From: Bryobacterales bacterium
Lineage (GTDB): Bacteria > Acidobacteriota > Terriglobia > Bryobacterales > Bryobacteraceae
Assembly: GCA_020852755.1 (NCBI GenBank)
Contig: JADZAF010000093.1
Location: 1-32,586 of the forward strand
Direction of reading: 5' to 3'
Length of the DNA stretch: 32,586 nt
In this document: positions 9,006 through 16,490 of the stretch, piece by piece
Layout of the letters: each line of letters starts with the position of its first letter
Numbering within the stretch: position 1 is the stretch's first letter
Made by a program: the position numbers and the translations under genes
Notes under the pieces: generated by a model
What the model saw: only the letters and a program-made list of their open reading frames with translations
What the model was told of the DNA's origin: nothing
The model's database searches: none

Positions 9006-12000
9006 ATGCCTGGAAAGAAGCGCCGGACCAAGCAGAGGGAAAAGACTGCGGGGCCGCAGCCCCGGCCGCCCGAGCCGGCGCGGGAACCAGCCGCGGAAGG
9101 AACACTCGAGGCGGCGCCCGCCGCGTGTCCGGTGGCCGGCTTCGGCGCTTCGGCGGGGGGACTGGAAGCCTTCACCGACGTCCTGCAACATCTGCCGGAG
9201 GACACCGGGCTGGCCTTTGTTTTCATCCAGCATTTGGATCCCAGGCACGCCAGCGTACTGACCGAGCTACTTTCGCGCGCGACGCGGATGCCGGTTACGC
9301 AGGTGACGCAGGGCGTTCAGCTGGAGCCGAACCGGGTGTACGTCATTCCGCCCAATTCCTGCCTCAGTCTCCATGAGGGATCGCTGCGGGTGGAGCCGCG
9401 GCCGCCCGGGACCCCGCATATGCCGATCGATCATTTCTTCCGGTCCCTGGCCGCGGAGCAGGGGAGCAAGGCGATCGGGGTTGTGCTTTCCGGAACCGCA
9501 TCGGACGGCACGCTCGGGCTGAAGGCGATCAAGGCCGGAGGAGGCATCACCTTCGCGCAGGATCCGGAGACGGCCAAGTACGACGGCATGCCGCGGAACG
9601 CCATAGCGGCAGGGTGCGTGGATGCCGCGCTGAAGCCCGAAGCGATCGCGGCCGAGCTGGTCCGCTTGTGCCGCCACCCATACCTGAGCCCGCCGCCCAT
9701 GGTGGAAGAGCGCCCGGCGAAAGAGCCGGACCTGAACGAGATCTTCGCCATGCTGCGTTCGGCCAAGGGGGTGGACTTCGCGCACTACAAGCCCGGCACA
9801 ATCCAGCGGCGGACCTTGCGGCGGATGGCGCTGCACAAGATGGAAACGCCGGAGCAGTACGTTCAATACCTCAAGGGCAATCCACGGGAACTGGATCTGC
9901 TTTTCCAGGACATTCTCATCAATGTGACGGGGTTTTTCCGCGAGCCGGCCACCTTCACCGCCGTCAAGTCTCTGGTGCTGCCGGCCCTTCTGAAGAACCG
10001 CTCGCCGGAGGATGCGGTACGCATCTGGGTGCCGGGCTGCTCGACCGGGGAGGAAGTCTACTCGATCGCGATTTGCCTGCTGGAGCAGATGCGCGAGGCG
10101 TCGATAGAGGTTCCGGTTCAGGTTTTCGGGACCGATCTGAGCGAGGCGGCGCTGGAGAAGGCGCGGGCGGGAGTATACCCGGAGAGCATCGCCGCCGACG
10201 TCTCGCCCGAGCGTCTGCGGCGGTTTTTCGTGCGGGTGAACGGGCTGTACCAGATCGCGCGTTCGGTGCGCGACATGTGCATCTTCGCGCTACAGAACGT
10301 GACCAAGGACCCTCCCTTTTCGAAGCTGGACCTGATCACCTGCCGCAATGTCCTGATCTACCTGGGTCCGGCGCTTCAGACCAAGGTGCTGCGGATGTTC
10401 CACTATGCCCTGAAGCCGGCCGGTTTCCTGGTGCTGGGAGCGTCGGAAAGCATAGGAGGCGCCGGCGAGTTGTTCAGCCTGGCGGACAAGCAGCACCGGA
10501 TCTACTCGCGGCGCGCGGCCGTGGCAACCATCACCACCGATTTTGGGTTGTACGAAGAAGCGGGGATCCCGGAACCGGCAGCGAGAGCGCAAGGTCCGGC
10601 CGGAACGGTGGATGTGGCGCGGAAAGTGGATCAGATGATGCTGGCGAGCTACTCGCCGCCGGCCATGCTGGTGGACAAGGATCTCACCGTGCTCCAGTTC
10701 CGCGGCCGGACGTCGCCGTACCTGGCGCATCCCTCCGGCGATGCCAACCTGAACCTGCTGAAGCTGACGCCCGGGTCGCTGGGGATCGAGATCCGGAAAC
10801 TGGTGGATCGCGCGCGAGCGCAAGGCGCTTCCGTCCGGGGCGGGCCGGTTTCAGTGCCGTCCGACGACGCCGCACGCAGCGTGACCGTTTCCGTCATGCC
10901 GGTTCACGGCATGCCCGAACCGCTGTTTCTGGTCGTGTTTGAAGATGGGCTCGGACGCGCGGAACAGCGCGCGCCGAAGGCGTCGCCGCCCTTGAAGCGG
11001 CCGGCTTCCGCGGGGCGTATACGCGATCTGGAAGAGGAGCTGATCAAGACAAGGCAGTACCTGCAGTCCGTGATCGAGGAACAGGAAACCGCCAACGAGG
11101 AGCTGAAGTCCGCCCAGGAGGAACTGCAATCCAGCAACGAAGAGCTGCAGTCGACCAACGAGGAACTGCTGACCGCCAAGGAGGAGCTGCAGTCGACCAA
11201 CGAAGAACTCAGCACGGTGAACGACGAGATGCAGAGCCGCAACGCGGAGCTGCAGCAGATCAACAACGACCTGGTCAACCTGCTGAGCAGCGTCAACATC
11301 CCCATCGTGATGCTGGGCAGCGACCTGAGCATTCGCAGGTACACGCCGCAGGCCGAGCGGATTCTTAACCTGATCCCGGCCGACGTGGGACGGCCCATCA
11401 GCGACTTCAAGCTGAAGATCAACGTGCCGGACCTGGTGGAACTGTGCCGGCAGGTGATCGACAACCTGACAGCCCGGGAGCGGGAGGTCCAGGACAGCGA
11501 GGGCCGGGTGTACTCGATGTGGGTGCGGCCCTACCGGACGATGGACAACCGGATCGACGGCGTGCTGCTGGCGCTGTTCGACCTGACCGAGCGCAAGCAG
11601 GCGGCCGAAGCCCGCTACCGGCGGCTGTTCGAGGCGGCCAAGGACGGCATCGTGATCGCGGACGCGGCGACCGGAGAGATCGTGGACTCCAATCCTTTCA
11701 TCTCGAAGCTGTTCGGACATCCGCGCTCGAGCCTGATGGGGGCCCGCTATTGGGAAAGCCGGTTATTCCGGGGATCGGAGATGGACGAATCGCTGCTCAA
11801 GGAGTTGCAGGAGCGGGAATCGGTTCAAAAGACCGTGTCGCTTCCCACCGACGCCGGGGAGCAGTTGGAAGTGGAGATCGTCGCTTCGCTCTATGCGGAG
11901 GGGGAGCGGTCGGTGATCCAGTTCAACATCCGGGACATCAGCGCGCGCCGGCGCGCGGAGGAAAGACTGCAGCGCAGCCAGGAGCAACTGCGGCAGCGCC

Positions 12001-13175
12001 AGAAGATGGAAGCGGTGGGACGGCTGGCGGGGGGCGTGGCGCACGACTTCAACAACGTTCTCACGGCGATCGTGGGTTATGCCGACCTGCTGGGCCAGGA
12101 GTTGGAAGAGAACCATGCCGGGCAGGAAATGGTGAAACAGATCGCCCTGGCGGCCGAACGGGCGGTGGCGCTGACCAACCAGTTGCTGGCCTTCGGCCGG
12201 AAAGGGATTCTCAGCCCTGAGCTGCTGGATGCCGGCGCGGTGATTGCGGAGATGCGGCAGATGATCTCGGTGACGCTGAGCAACAACGTGGAACTGGTGG
12301 TGGAGTGCCAGCCGGAGTTGAAACGCGTCCGGGCGGACCGCACGCAGCTGGAGCAGGTGATTCTGAACCTGGCGCTGAATGCCCGCGACGCGATGCCGGG
12401 CGGAGGCACGATCACGATCGCGGCCCGGAATGTAGACGTGGACGAGCGCTTTTTCGAGCGCCACCCGGCGGTGCCCGTGGGCAAGTACGTGGCGATCAGC
12501 GTGACAGACACCGGCTCCGGCATGGACGAAGATACGCAGGCCCACCTGTTCGAGCCTTTTTTCACGACCAAGCCCAAGGGCAGCGGGGTGGGGCTGGGTC
12601 TTTCCACGGTGTACGGCATCGTGAAGCGGAGCGGCGGCTACATTTGGGCGTACAGCGAATTGGGAGTGGGGAGCAGTTTCACGGTGTACCTGCCGGCGGT
12701 GGATGCGGAATCGGAAGACGCCGGGGACCGGATTGCGGGCAAGGAGCAGGCACGGGGCACCGGGACGATTCTCCTGGTGGACGACGAGCAGATGGTAAGG
12801 TCGCTGGCCAGGCGTTTCCTGGAAACGCAGGGCTATCGTGTGCTGGAGGCCTCCGGTGGTCCCGAGGCCTTGCAGATGTCCAGGGAGTACAAGGGGCAGA
12901 TCCACCTGCTGGTGACCGACGTAGTGATGCCGCGAATGAGCGGGAGGGAGCTGGCCTTTCAGCTGGCGGCGGAACGGCCGGAGATGCAGGTGCTCTACGT
13001 CTCCGGCCACACCGAGGAGCTAATCAGCCACCACGGCGTTTTGAAGGACCGGCTGGCGTTCCTGCCGAAGCCTTTCACGAAGCGGGTGCTGGTGGAACGA
13101 GTCGGGGCGCTGCTGGCCGCCCGGGCGCAGCCGGAGAGCGACCGCCGCCGGGAAAGGCCGGGCGATGGGAAATGA
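9006..13175 (+). CDS. CheB-CheR-PAS hybrid histidine kinase fusion with C-terminal receiver
   Basis: 1389 residues from the ATG at 9006, chosen because GGAGG lies six bases upstream; the open frame extends to 8742 but overlaps the previous gene. Domains in order: basic Pro-rich start (1-40); CheB methylesterase (43-225) with catalytic S49, H76 and D167; CheR methyltransferase (about 240-510) with the SAM motif VPGCSTGEE near 342-350; degenerate PAS-like region; coiled coil of EELQSTN-type heptads (about 679-760); PAS (760-860); PAS (870-985); HisKA with H1013 in GGVAHDFNN; HATPase with N box NLALNARDAM and GVGLGLSTV; receiver (about 1255-1375) with D1305. No transmembrane helix, so it is a cytoplasmic sensor. 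CheB and CheR would make and remove methyl esters on itself or a partner. No CheA or chemoreceptor gene is in the window, so a role in chemotaxis proper is doubtful. Confidence 0.93.
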   Translation: MPGKKRRTKQREKTAGPQPRPPEPAREPAAEGTLEAAPAACPVAGFGASAGGLEAFTDVLQHLPEDTGLAFVFIQHLDPRHASVLTELLSRATRMPVTQVTQGVQLEPNRVYVIPPNSCLSLHEGSLRVEPRPPGTPHMPIDHFFRSLAAEQGSKAIGVVLSGTASDGTLGLKAIKAGGGITFAQDPETAKYDGMPRNAIAAGCVDAALKPEAIAAELVRLCRHPYLSPPPMVEERPAKEPDLNEIFAMLRSAKGVDFAHYKPGTIQRRTLRRMALHKMETPEQYVQYLKGNPRELDLLFQDILINVTGFFREPATFTAVKSLVLPALLKNRSPEDAVRIWVPGCSTGEEVYSIAICLLEQMREASIEVPVQVFGTDLSEAALEKARAGVYPESIAADVSPERLRRFFVRVNGLYQIARSVRDMCIFALQNVTKDPPFSKLDLITCRNVLIYLGPALQTKVLRMFHYALKPAGFLVLGASESIGGAGELFSLADKQHRIYSRRAAVATITTDFGLYEEAGIPEPAARAQGPAGTVDVARKVDQMMLASYSPPAMLVDKDLTVLQFRGRTSPYLAHPSGDANLNLLKLTPGSLGIEIRKLVDRARAQGASVRGGPVSVPSDDAARSVTVSVMPVHGMPEPLFLVVFEDGLGRAEQRAPKASPPLKRPASAGRIRDLEEELIKTRQYLQSVIEEQETANEELKSAQEELQSSNEELQSTNEELLTAKEELQSTNEELSTVNDEMQSRNAELQQINNDLVNLLSSVNIPIVMLGSDLSIRRYTPQAERILNLIPADVGRPISDFKLKINVPDLVELCRQVIDNLTAREREVQDSEGRVYSMWVRPYRTMDNRIDGVLLALFDLTERKQAAEARYRRLFEAAKDGIVIADAATGEIVDSNPFISKLFGHPRSSLMGARYWESRLFRGSEMDESLLKELQERESVQKTVSLPTDAGEQLEVEIVASLYAEGERSVIQFNIRDISARRRAEERLQRSQEQLRQRQKMEAVGRLAGGVAHDFNNVLTAIVGYADLLGQELEENHAGQEMVKQIALAAERAVALTNQLLAFGRKGILSPELLDAGAVIAEMRQMISVTLSNNVELVVECQPELKRVRADRTQLEQVILNLALNARDAMPGGGTITIAARNVDVDERFFERHPAVPVGKYVAISVTDTGSGMDEDTQAHLFEPFFTTKPKGSGVGLGLSTVYGIVKRSGGYIWAYSELGVGSSFTVYLPAVDAESEDAGDRIAGKEQARGTGTILLVDDEQMVRSLARRFLETQGYRVLEASGGPEALQMSREYKGQIHLLVTDVVMPRMSGRELAFQLAAERPEMQVLYVSGHTEELISHHGVLKDRLAFLPKPFTKRVLVERVGALLAARAQPESDRRRERPGDGK
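11097..11264 (+). repeat. Eight 21-bp in-frame units coding the heptad coiled coil
   Basis: The DNA repeats every 21 bases, coding variants of EELQSTN (EELKSAQ, EELQSSN, EELQSTN, EELLTAK, EELQSTN, EELSTVN, DEMQSRN, AELQQIN). It links the CheR part to the PAS/kinase part of the fusion protein. An uninterrupted heptad register of this kind is typical of signalling helices between CheR and PAS domains. Confidence 0.85.
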
Positions 13176-14139
13176 GCCGGCACGGGACATCGTAGTCGCG
13201 GGAGCATCGGCCGGGGGAGTGGCGGCGCTGCGGCAACTGGTGTCGGGGCTGCCGGCCGGCCTTGGGGCGGCGGTGTTCGTGGTGCTGCATCTGCCGGCCG
13301 AATCGGAAAGCTACCTGGCCGATATCCTGAGCCGTTCCGGCCCACTGCCGGCAATCCAGGCGGCCGGCCGGGCGCCGGTCGAGACCGGCAGGATCTACAT
13401 TGCCCCGCCCGACCGCCACCTGATGTTCCGCGACGGGGAACTGCGCGTGATCCGGGGGCCGAAGGAGAACCGGCACCGGCCTTCCATCGACGTCCTGTTC
13501 CGGTCGGCCGCAAAGGTTTACGGTAAGAGGGTGGCGGGAGTGCTTCTCAGCGGCGCCGACGACGACGGAACGGCCGGCCTGGAAGCCATCCAACGGCAGG
13601 GTGGGGTGACCATCGTGCAGGATCCGCTGGAATCGGCGCATCCCGAGATGCCGCAGAGCGCGCTGGCCGCGATGGAGCCGGATTTCCGGCTCCGGGCGTC
13701 GGAGATCGGGCCGCTGATCGGCCGTTTGGCGGGAGGGGAGGCGCAGCCCGCCGGGAGGTTCGCCATGCCGGAGTCAAACCAGGAACCGGCCCTGCCGGGG
13801 AAGGCCGTGGGAGGAGAGAACATCCCGGGCAGTCCTACCGCCTTTTCCTGCCCGGACTGCAATGGCACGCTGTGGGAGCTGCAGGAAGGGGACCTGGTTC
13901 GCTATCGCTGCCGGGTGGGACACGCCTACTCGGCGGGCAGCCTGCTGGAGGCGGAATCCGAGGCGGTGGAGCGGGCGCTCTGGGAAGCGGTTCGCGTCCT
14001 GGAGGAGAGCGTGGCGATGTCACGCCGCGTCGCGCTCAAGTCGGAGATTCTGCGCGAGCCGCTGACACGGAAGGCGGAGGAGCGGGCGGCCCATGCGGAG
14101 GTCATCCGGAAGCTGCTGAGCGGCGGCGAACCGGATTGA
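13165..14139 (+). CDS. CheB-type protein-glutamate methylesterase without receiver, with C-terminal Cys/His cluster
   Basis: 324 residues; its ATG lies 11 bp inside the end of the kinase fusion gene, so the two are co-translated. Residues 8-190 are a CheB methylesterase domain with S15 (GASAGG), H42 (VVLHLP) and D134 (GADDDGT). The N-terminal receiver of classical CheB is absent, so control by CheA phosphorylation in the usual way is not possible. After a linker, residues about 230-265 contain CPDC, then YRCRVGHAYS: a C-x2-C...C-x3-H cluster that may bind zinc, followed by a helical tail. This architecture recurs in soil bacteria beside CheB-CheR-kinase fusions. It supplies a second, free-standing methylesterase to the same pathway; the target is unknown. 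Confidence 0.88.
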   Translation: MGNEPARDIVVAGASAGGVAALRQLVSGLPAGLGAAVFVVLHLPAESESYLADILSRSGPLPAIQAAGRAPVETGRIYIAPPDRHLMFRDGELRVIRGPKENRHRPSIDVLFRSAAKVYGKRVAGVLLSGADDDGTAGLEAIQRQGGVTIVQDPLESAHPEMPQSALAAMEPDFRLRASEIGPLIGRLAGGEAQPAGRFAMPESNQEPALPGKAVGGENIPGSPTAFSCPDCNGTLWELQEGDLVRYRCRVGHAYSAGSLLEAESEAVERALWEAVRVLEESVAMSRRVALKSEILREPLTRKAEERAAHAEVIRKLLSGGEPD

Positions 14140-14227
14140 AGGCCCAGGGCGCGCATGCGTTTGTGCCGTTCCTCACACTTTCGTCGGCGGCGGTTGTCCA
14201 ATTGCGTACATACAGGATCGCGCTCTT

Positions 14228-14261
14228 CTGTTTCGGGGTGCTATGGTGCCCCTGAGAGCAG
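14228..14261 (+). ncRNA. Stable hairpin between cheB-like gene and terminator; possible small RNA or 3'-UTR element
   Basis: CTGTTTC-GGGG-TGC pairs with GTG-CCCC-TGAGAGCAG, giving about 14 pairs with a four-base loop and two single-base bulges, wobble pairs included. It lies 88 bp after the cheB-like stop and 20 bp before the intrinsic terminator. It may be the 3' UTR of the signalling transcript or the body of a short independent RNA ending at 14320. No convincing promoter was found just upstream, so transcription is the uncertain part. Confidence 0.35.
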
Positions 14262-14281
14262 TTGAGCCTTGTTCGTTCTGA

Positions 14282-14319
14282 ACCGGCCCGCGACGGCTGC
14301 CGCGGGCCGGTCTTTTTTT
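14282..14319 (+). terminator. Strong intrinsic (Rho-independent) terminator
   Basis: ACCGGCCCGCG (14282-14292) and CGCGGGCCGGT (14301-14311) are perfect 11-bp inverted repeats around an 8-base loop, followed by C and seven T residues (14313-14319). It ends the rightward signalling transcript (8395-14139). It is the only textbook terminator I see in the window. Confidence 0.93.
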
Positions 14320-14320
14320 C

Positions 14321-14782
14321 TCCCGCTCCCATCTAACGCCTTCAGTATGTTGCGACGGGTCTTTTCGTGCGATCTGAGCGGCCCTGGCGTCCCTGGCCTC
14401 GCGACTGAAGCGTGGCCGGCAAGAGTGTTCCGGGAGGCTCTGTAAGTCGGTACTAACCATTGCAGCGGGCTGTTAGGAAAAGGAGAGTAAGTCGTGCACC
14501 CGGTTAGTTAGGGAATATACAAAGCGCCGTCCGGATCCTGGCGGGGTACGCTGCGCTGCCGGGATTCGGCGGCGTTCCGTGCTCACGCTCGGAGCACTGG
14601 GAAATGCCGGTGGCCGGCGGCGACTTCAGGGTCAGGGGAGCGTCAATGGTCCGGCCGGCGCGGACCTGTAACTTATTCGCCACTCCGCAGTCTTTTTTGG
14701 TTCCGAAAATAACTGAGCGGTTTTCCCGGATGCCGGGTTCCAGTGGTACATTTGGGGCACAACCCCGGGGGGCGGGTGTTCC
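14321..14782. other. 462-bp non-coding stretch before the JAB-like gene
   Basis: No ORF with coding character is seen. Two adjacent hairpins can form at about 14550-14574 (GCTGCCG/CGGCGGC) and 14575-14603 (TTCCGTGCTC with GAGCAC-TG-GGAA). An AGGAG at 14481-14485 precedes a five-codon GTG mini-ORF that is probably chance. A TATACA at 14516-14521 lacks a -35. The AT-richer part near 14690-14720 may hold the promoter of the next gene, but I cannot assign one. Confidence 0.4.
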
Positions 14783-16480
14783 ATGGCGACGTTGCAGGCA
14801 GCGCCCGGCGCCGGCTGCTGGGTAGTACCGGAATTTCCGTATACCATCGAGTATTCAGCCGCCGTTCTGGAGAGCGTGCGGGCGTACTCCGTGGACGGCC
14901 TTTTGAAGTTCCGCCACCGCGGCATCGAAGTCGGCGGAGTGTTGTTCGGCCGCCGCGAGGGCCCCGTGCTACGCATACTGGCCTGCCGTGAAGCGAGTTG
15001 CGAATACGCCTACGGTCCCTCGTTCAGGCTTTCCGAGCGGGACCGCGAGAAACTGCAGCGTCTCATTGAATCCGCCGCCCAGGATCCGGACCTCTCCGGG
15101 ATGGAGCCCGTGGGCTGGTACCGCTCATACACCCGAAGCCAGATTGAGTTAACCGAGCAGGATAGGTCGATCCACGATGCTTGCTTTCCGGAGCCCTGGC
15201 AGATCTGCCTGCTGCTGCGTCCGGAGGAGAGCGGAGAAGCGGGGGCGGGAGTGGTTGTGCGGGCGGACCGGCAGGGGCGCTTGTCCCTGACCGCGGTGGA
15301 GAGGCTGCGGCCGGCCCCGCGGTCGTCGAAGCCGGAGCCGGAGGCCGCCGGCACACGCCCGGCGCCGCCGCACATCCGGCCCATCCGTCCGCTGTCGCGG
15401 CTGGGCATCGTGGAGACAGCCGGTCCGGCGGCCGCGCGGCCGGCCGTGAAGCGAGGGTGGAGGTGGGGGAAGCGATGGATCGCGGCCCTGGCTTGCGCCC
15501 TGGCGGGCGCCCTTCTGATCCTGGCGCTGCTCCGGCGCCAGCCGGACGCTCCGGCGCCGGCCCGGCTGCGTGTATTCGAGGCGGACGGCTCCCTGCACAT
15601 CGAATGGAACCCTCGCGACCCGCTGGTAGAGCGGGCCGCCCGCGGGCGGCTGCTGATTCAGGATGGCGAGACATCGGCCGGGATCGAACTGGATGCCGCC
15701 ACGCTGCGCAATGGCGTGGTGACCTACCGGCGGCGCTCGCCCGACGTGAGGGTCCGGTTCATCGTGCCCGGACCCGATGGCGAGGTGGTGACGGCCAGCC
15801 GCTTTCTGGGGGAACTGGCGGAGCCGCCTCCCGCGCCGCCCGTGTCCGCGGCCCCGGGGACGCCGGGGACAGCGCCCCGGCCGTCCGCCGGTGTTCAGAC
15901 AAAGCCGGGGCGCGTCCGGCGGCCTCCTCCACGGCGCGATCCCGAGGAGCCGGAAAGGAGGCCCCGGCCGGGGGCGGCGCGGGCGGCGCAGAATCCCGCT
16001 CCGCGCCCGGTGGAACTCCCGGCGGCCCAGCCTTCTTCGCCGCCTGCCGCCCCGCAGCCGCGCTCCGTGCAGCCTTCGCCTGTGCCCGCGGGCGCTGCGT
16101 ACCGGGGCCCGGAATCGGGGCGGGCGATCTGGACGGGGCGCCTGAGGAAAGGCCGGCGGCTGAGGATCCAAAACGGCCGTCCGAGCACCGGATTCCTGAC
16201 CGGGCAACTGCCGGCGGCGCCTTTCCGGATCTCGGCCTATCCCGGCGAGTTCCGCCGGGACGGCGTGGTCGTCTTCGGGCTGGAGCGCTCCAACGAAGCG
16301 CCCAGTTCGACGAACGCCTGGACGTGGACTGAGTACCGGCGAAGTCCCGAGCGGGCCCGCGACGTCGCGGTTACGGAAGCGCCGGGCGCGTCGAACCGCT
16401 GGAGCCGGGTGGAACTTGAGGCGGCGCGCGATCTGGCCGTGGTCGTGCTCTTCTGGGAAACCGTACCCGGGCCGCGGTAG
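14783..16480 (+). CDS. Single-pass membrane protein with degenerate JAB/MPN-like domain, function unknown
   Basis: 565 residues. Residues 15-170 resemble a JAB/MPN fold: E49 in EVGGVLFGR matches the catalytic-Glu strand, and PVGWYRSYTRS...TEQD (109-127) matches the GWYHSHP...S/D loop, but both metal-binding His are replaced (R114, Y116). If the match is right, the domain binds rather than cleaves isopeptide-like substrates. A Pro-rich basic linker leads to one membrane helix at about 233-253 (IAALACALAGALLILALL). Beyond it lie an FN3/PEGA-like beta domain (LRVFEADGSLHIEWNP, about 258-345), a long Pro/Arg/Ala-rich linker (350-440), and a C-terminal beta-rich domain (RAIWTGRLRKGRRLRIQ). The JAB-like part would be cytoplasmic and the rest periplasmic. 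No neighbour explains its role; the convergent PQQ gene ends 10 bp away. Confidence 0.75.
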   Translation: MATLQAAPGAGCWVVPEFPYTIEYSAAVLESVRAYSVDGLLKFRHRGIEVGGVLFGRREGPVLRILACREASCEYAYGPSFRLSERDREKLQRLIESAAQDPDLSGMEPVGWYRSYTRSQIELTEQDRSIHDACFPEPWQICLLLRPEESGEAGAGVVVRADRQGRLSLTAVERLRPAPRSSKPEPEAAGTRPAPPHIRPIRPLSRLGIVETAGPAAARPAVKRGWRWGKRWIAALACALAGALLILALLRRQPDAPAPARLRVFEADGSLHIEWNPRDPLVERAARGRLLIQDGETSAGIELDAATLRNGVVTYRRRSPDVRVRFIVPGPDGEVVTASRFLGELAEPPPAPPVSAAPGTPGTAPRPSAGVQTKPGRVRRPPPRRDPEEPERRPRPGAARAAQNPAPRPVELPAAQPSSPPAAPQPRSVQPSPVPAGAAYRGPESGRAIWTGRLRKGRRLRIQNGRPSTGFLTGQLPAAPFRISAYPGEFRRDGVVVFGLERSNEAPSSTNAWTWTEYRRSPERARDVAVTEAPGASNRWSRVELEAARDLAVVVLFWETVPGPR

Positions 16481-16490
16481 CGATCGCGGG

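Noticed and set aside
11097..11264. Regular 21-bp repeats that could be taken for a CRISPR-like or satellite array
   Set aside because: They are in-frame heptad codons of a coiled coil with no spacers.
14231..14290. TPP-riboswitch-like words (CGGGGTGC, CTGAGA, GAACC)
   Set aside because: The second half of the aptamer (TAATGCC-type core) is missing, the CTGAGA is part of a simple hairpin, and no thiamine gene follows.
14481..14511. AGGAG followed by a five-codon GTG ORF, a possible leader peptide
   Set aside because: Too short, with no attenuator-like structure directly after it and no biosynthetic gene downstream.
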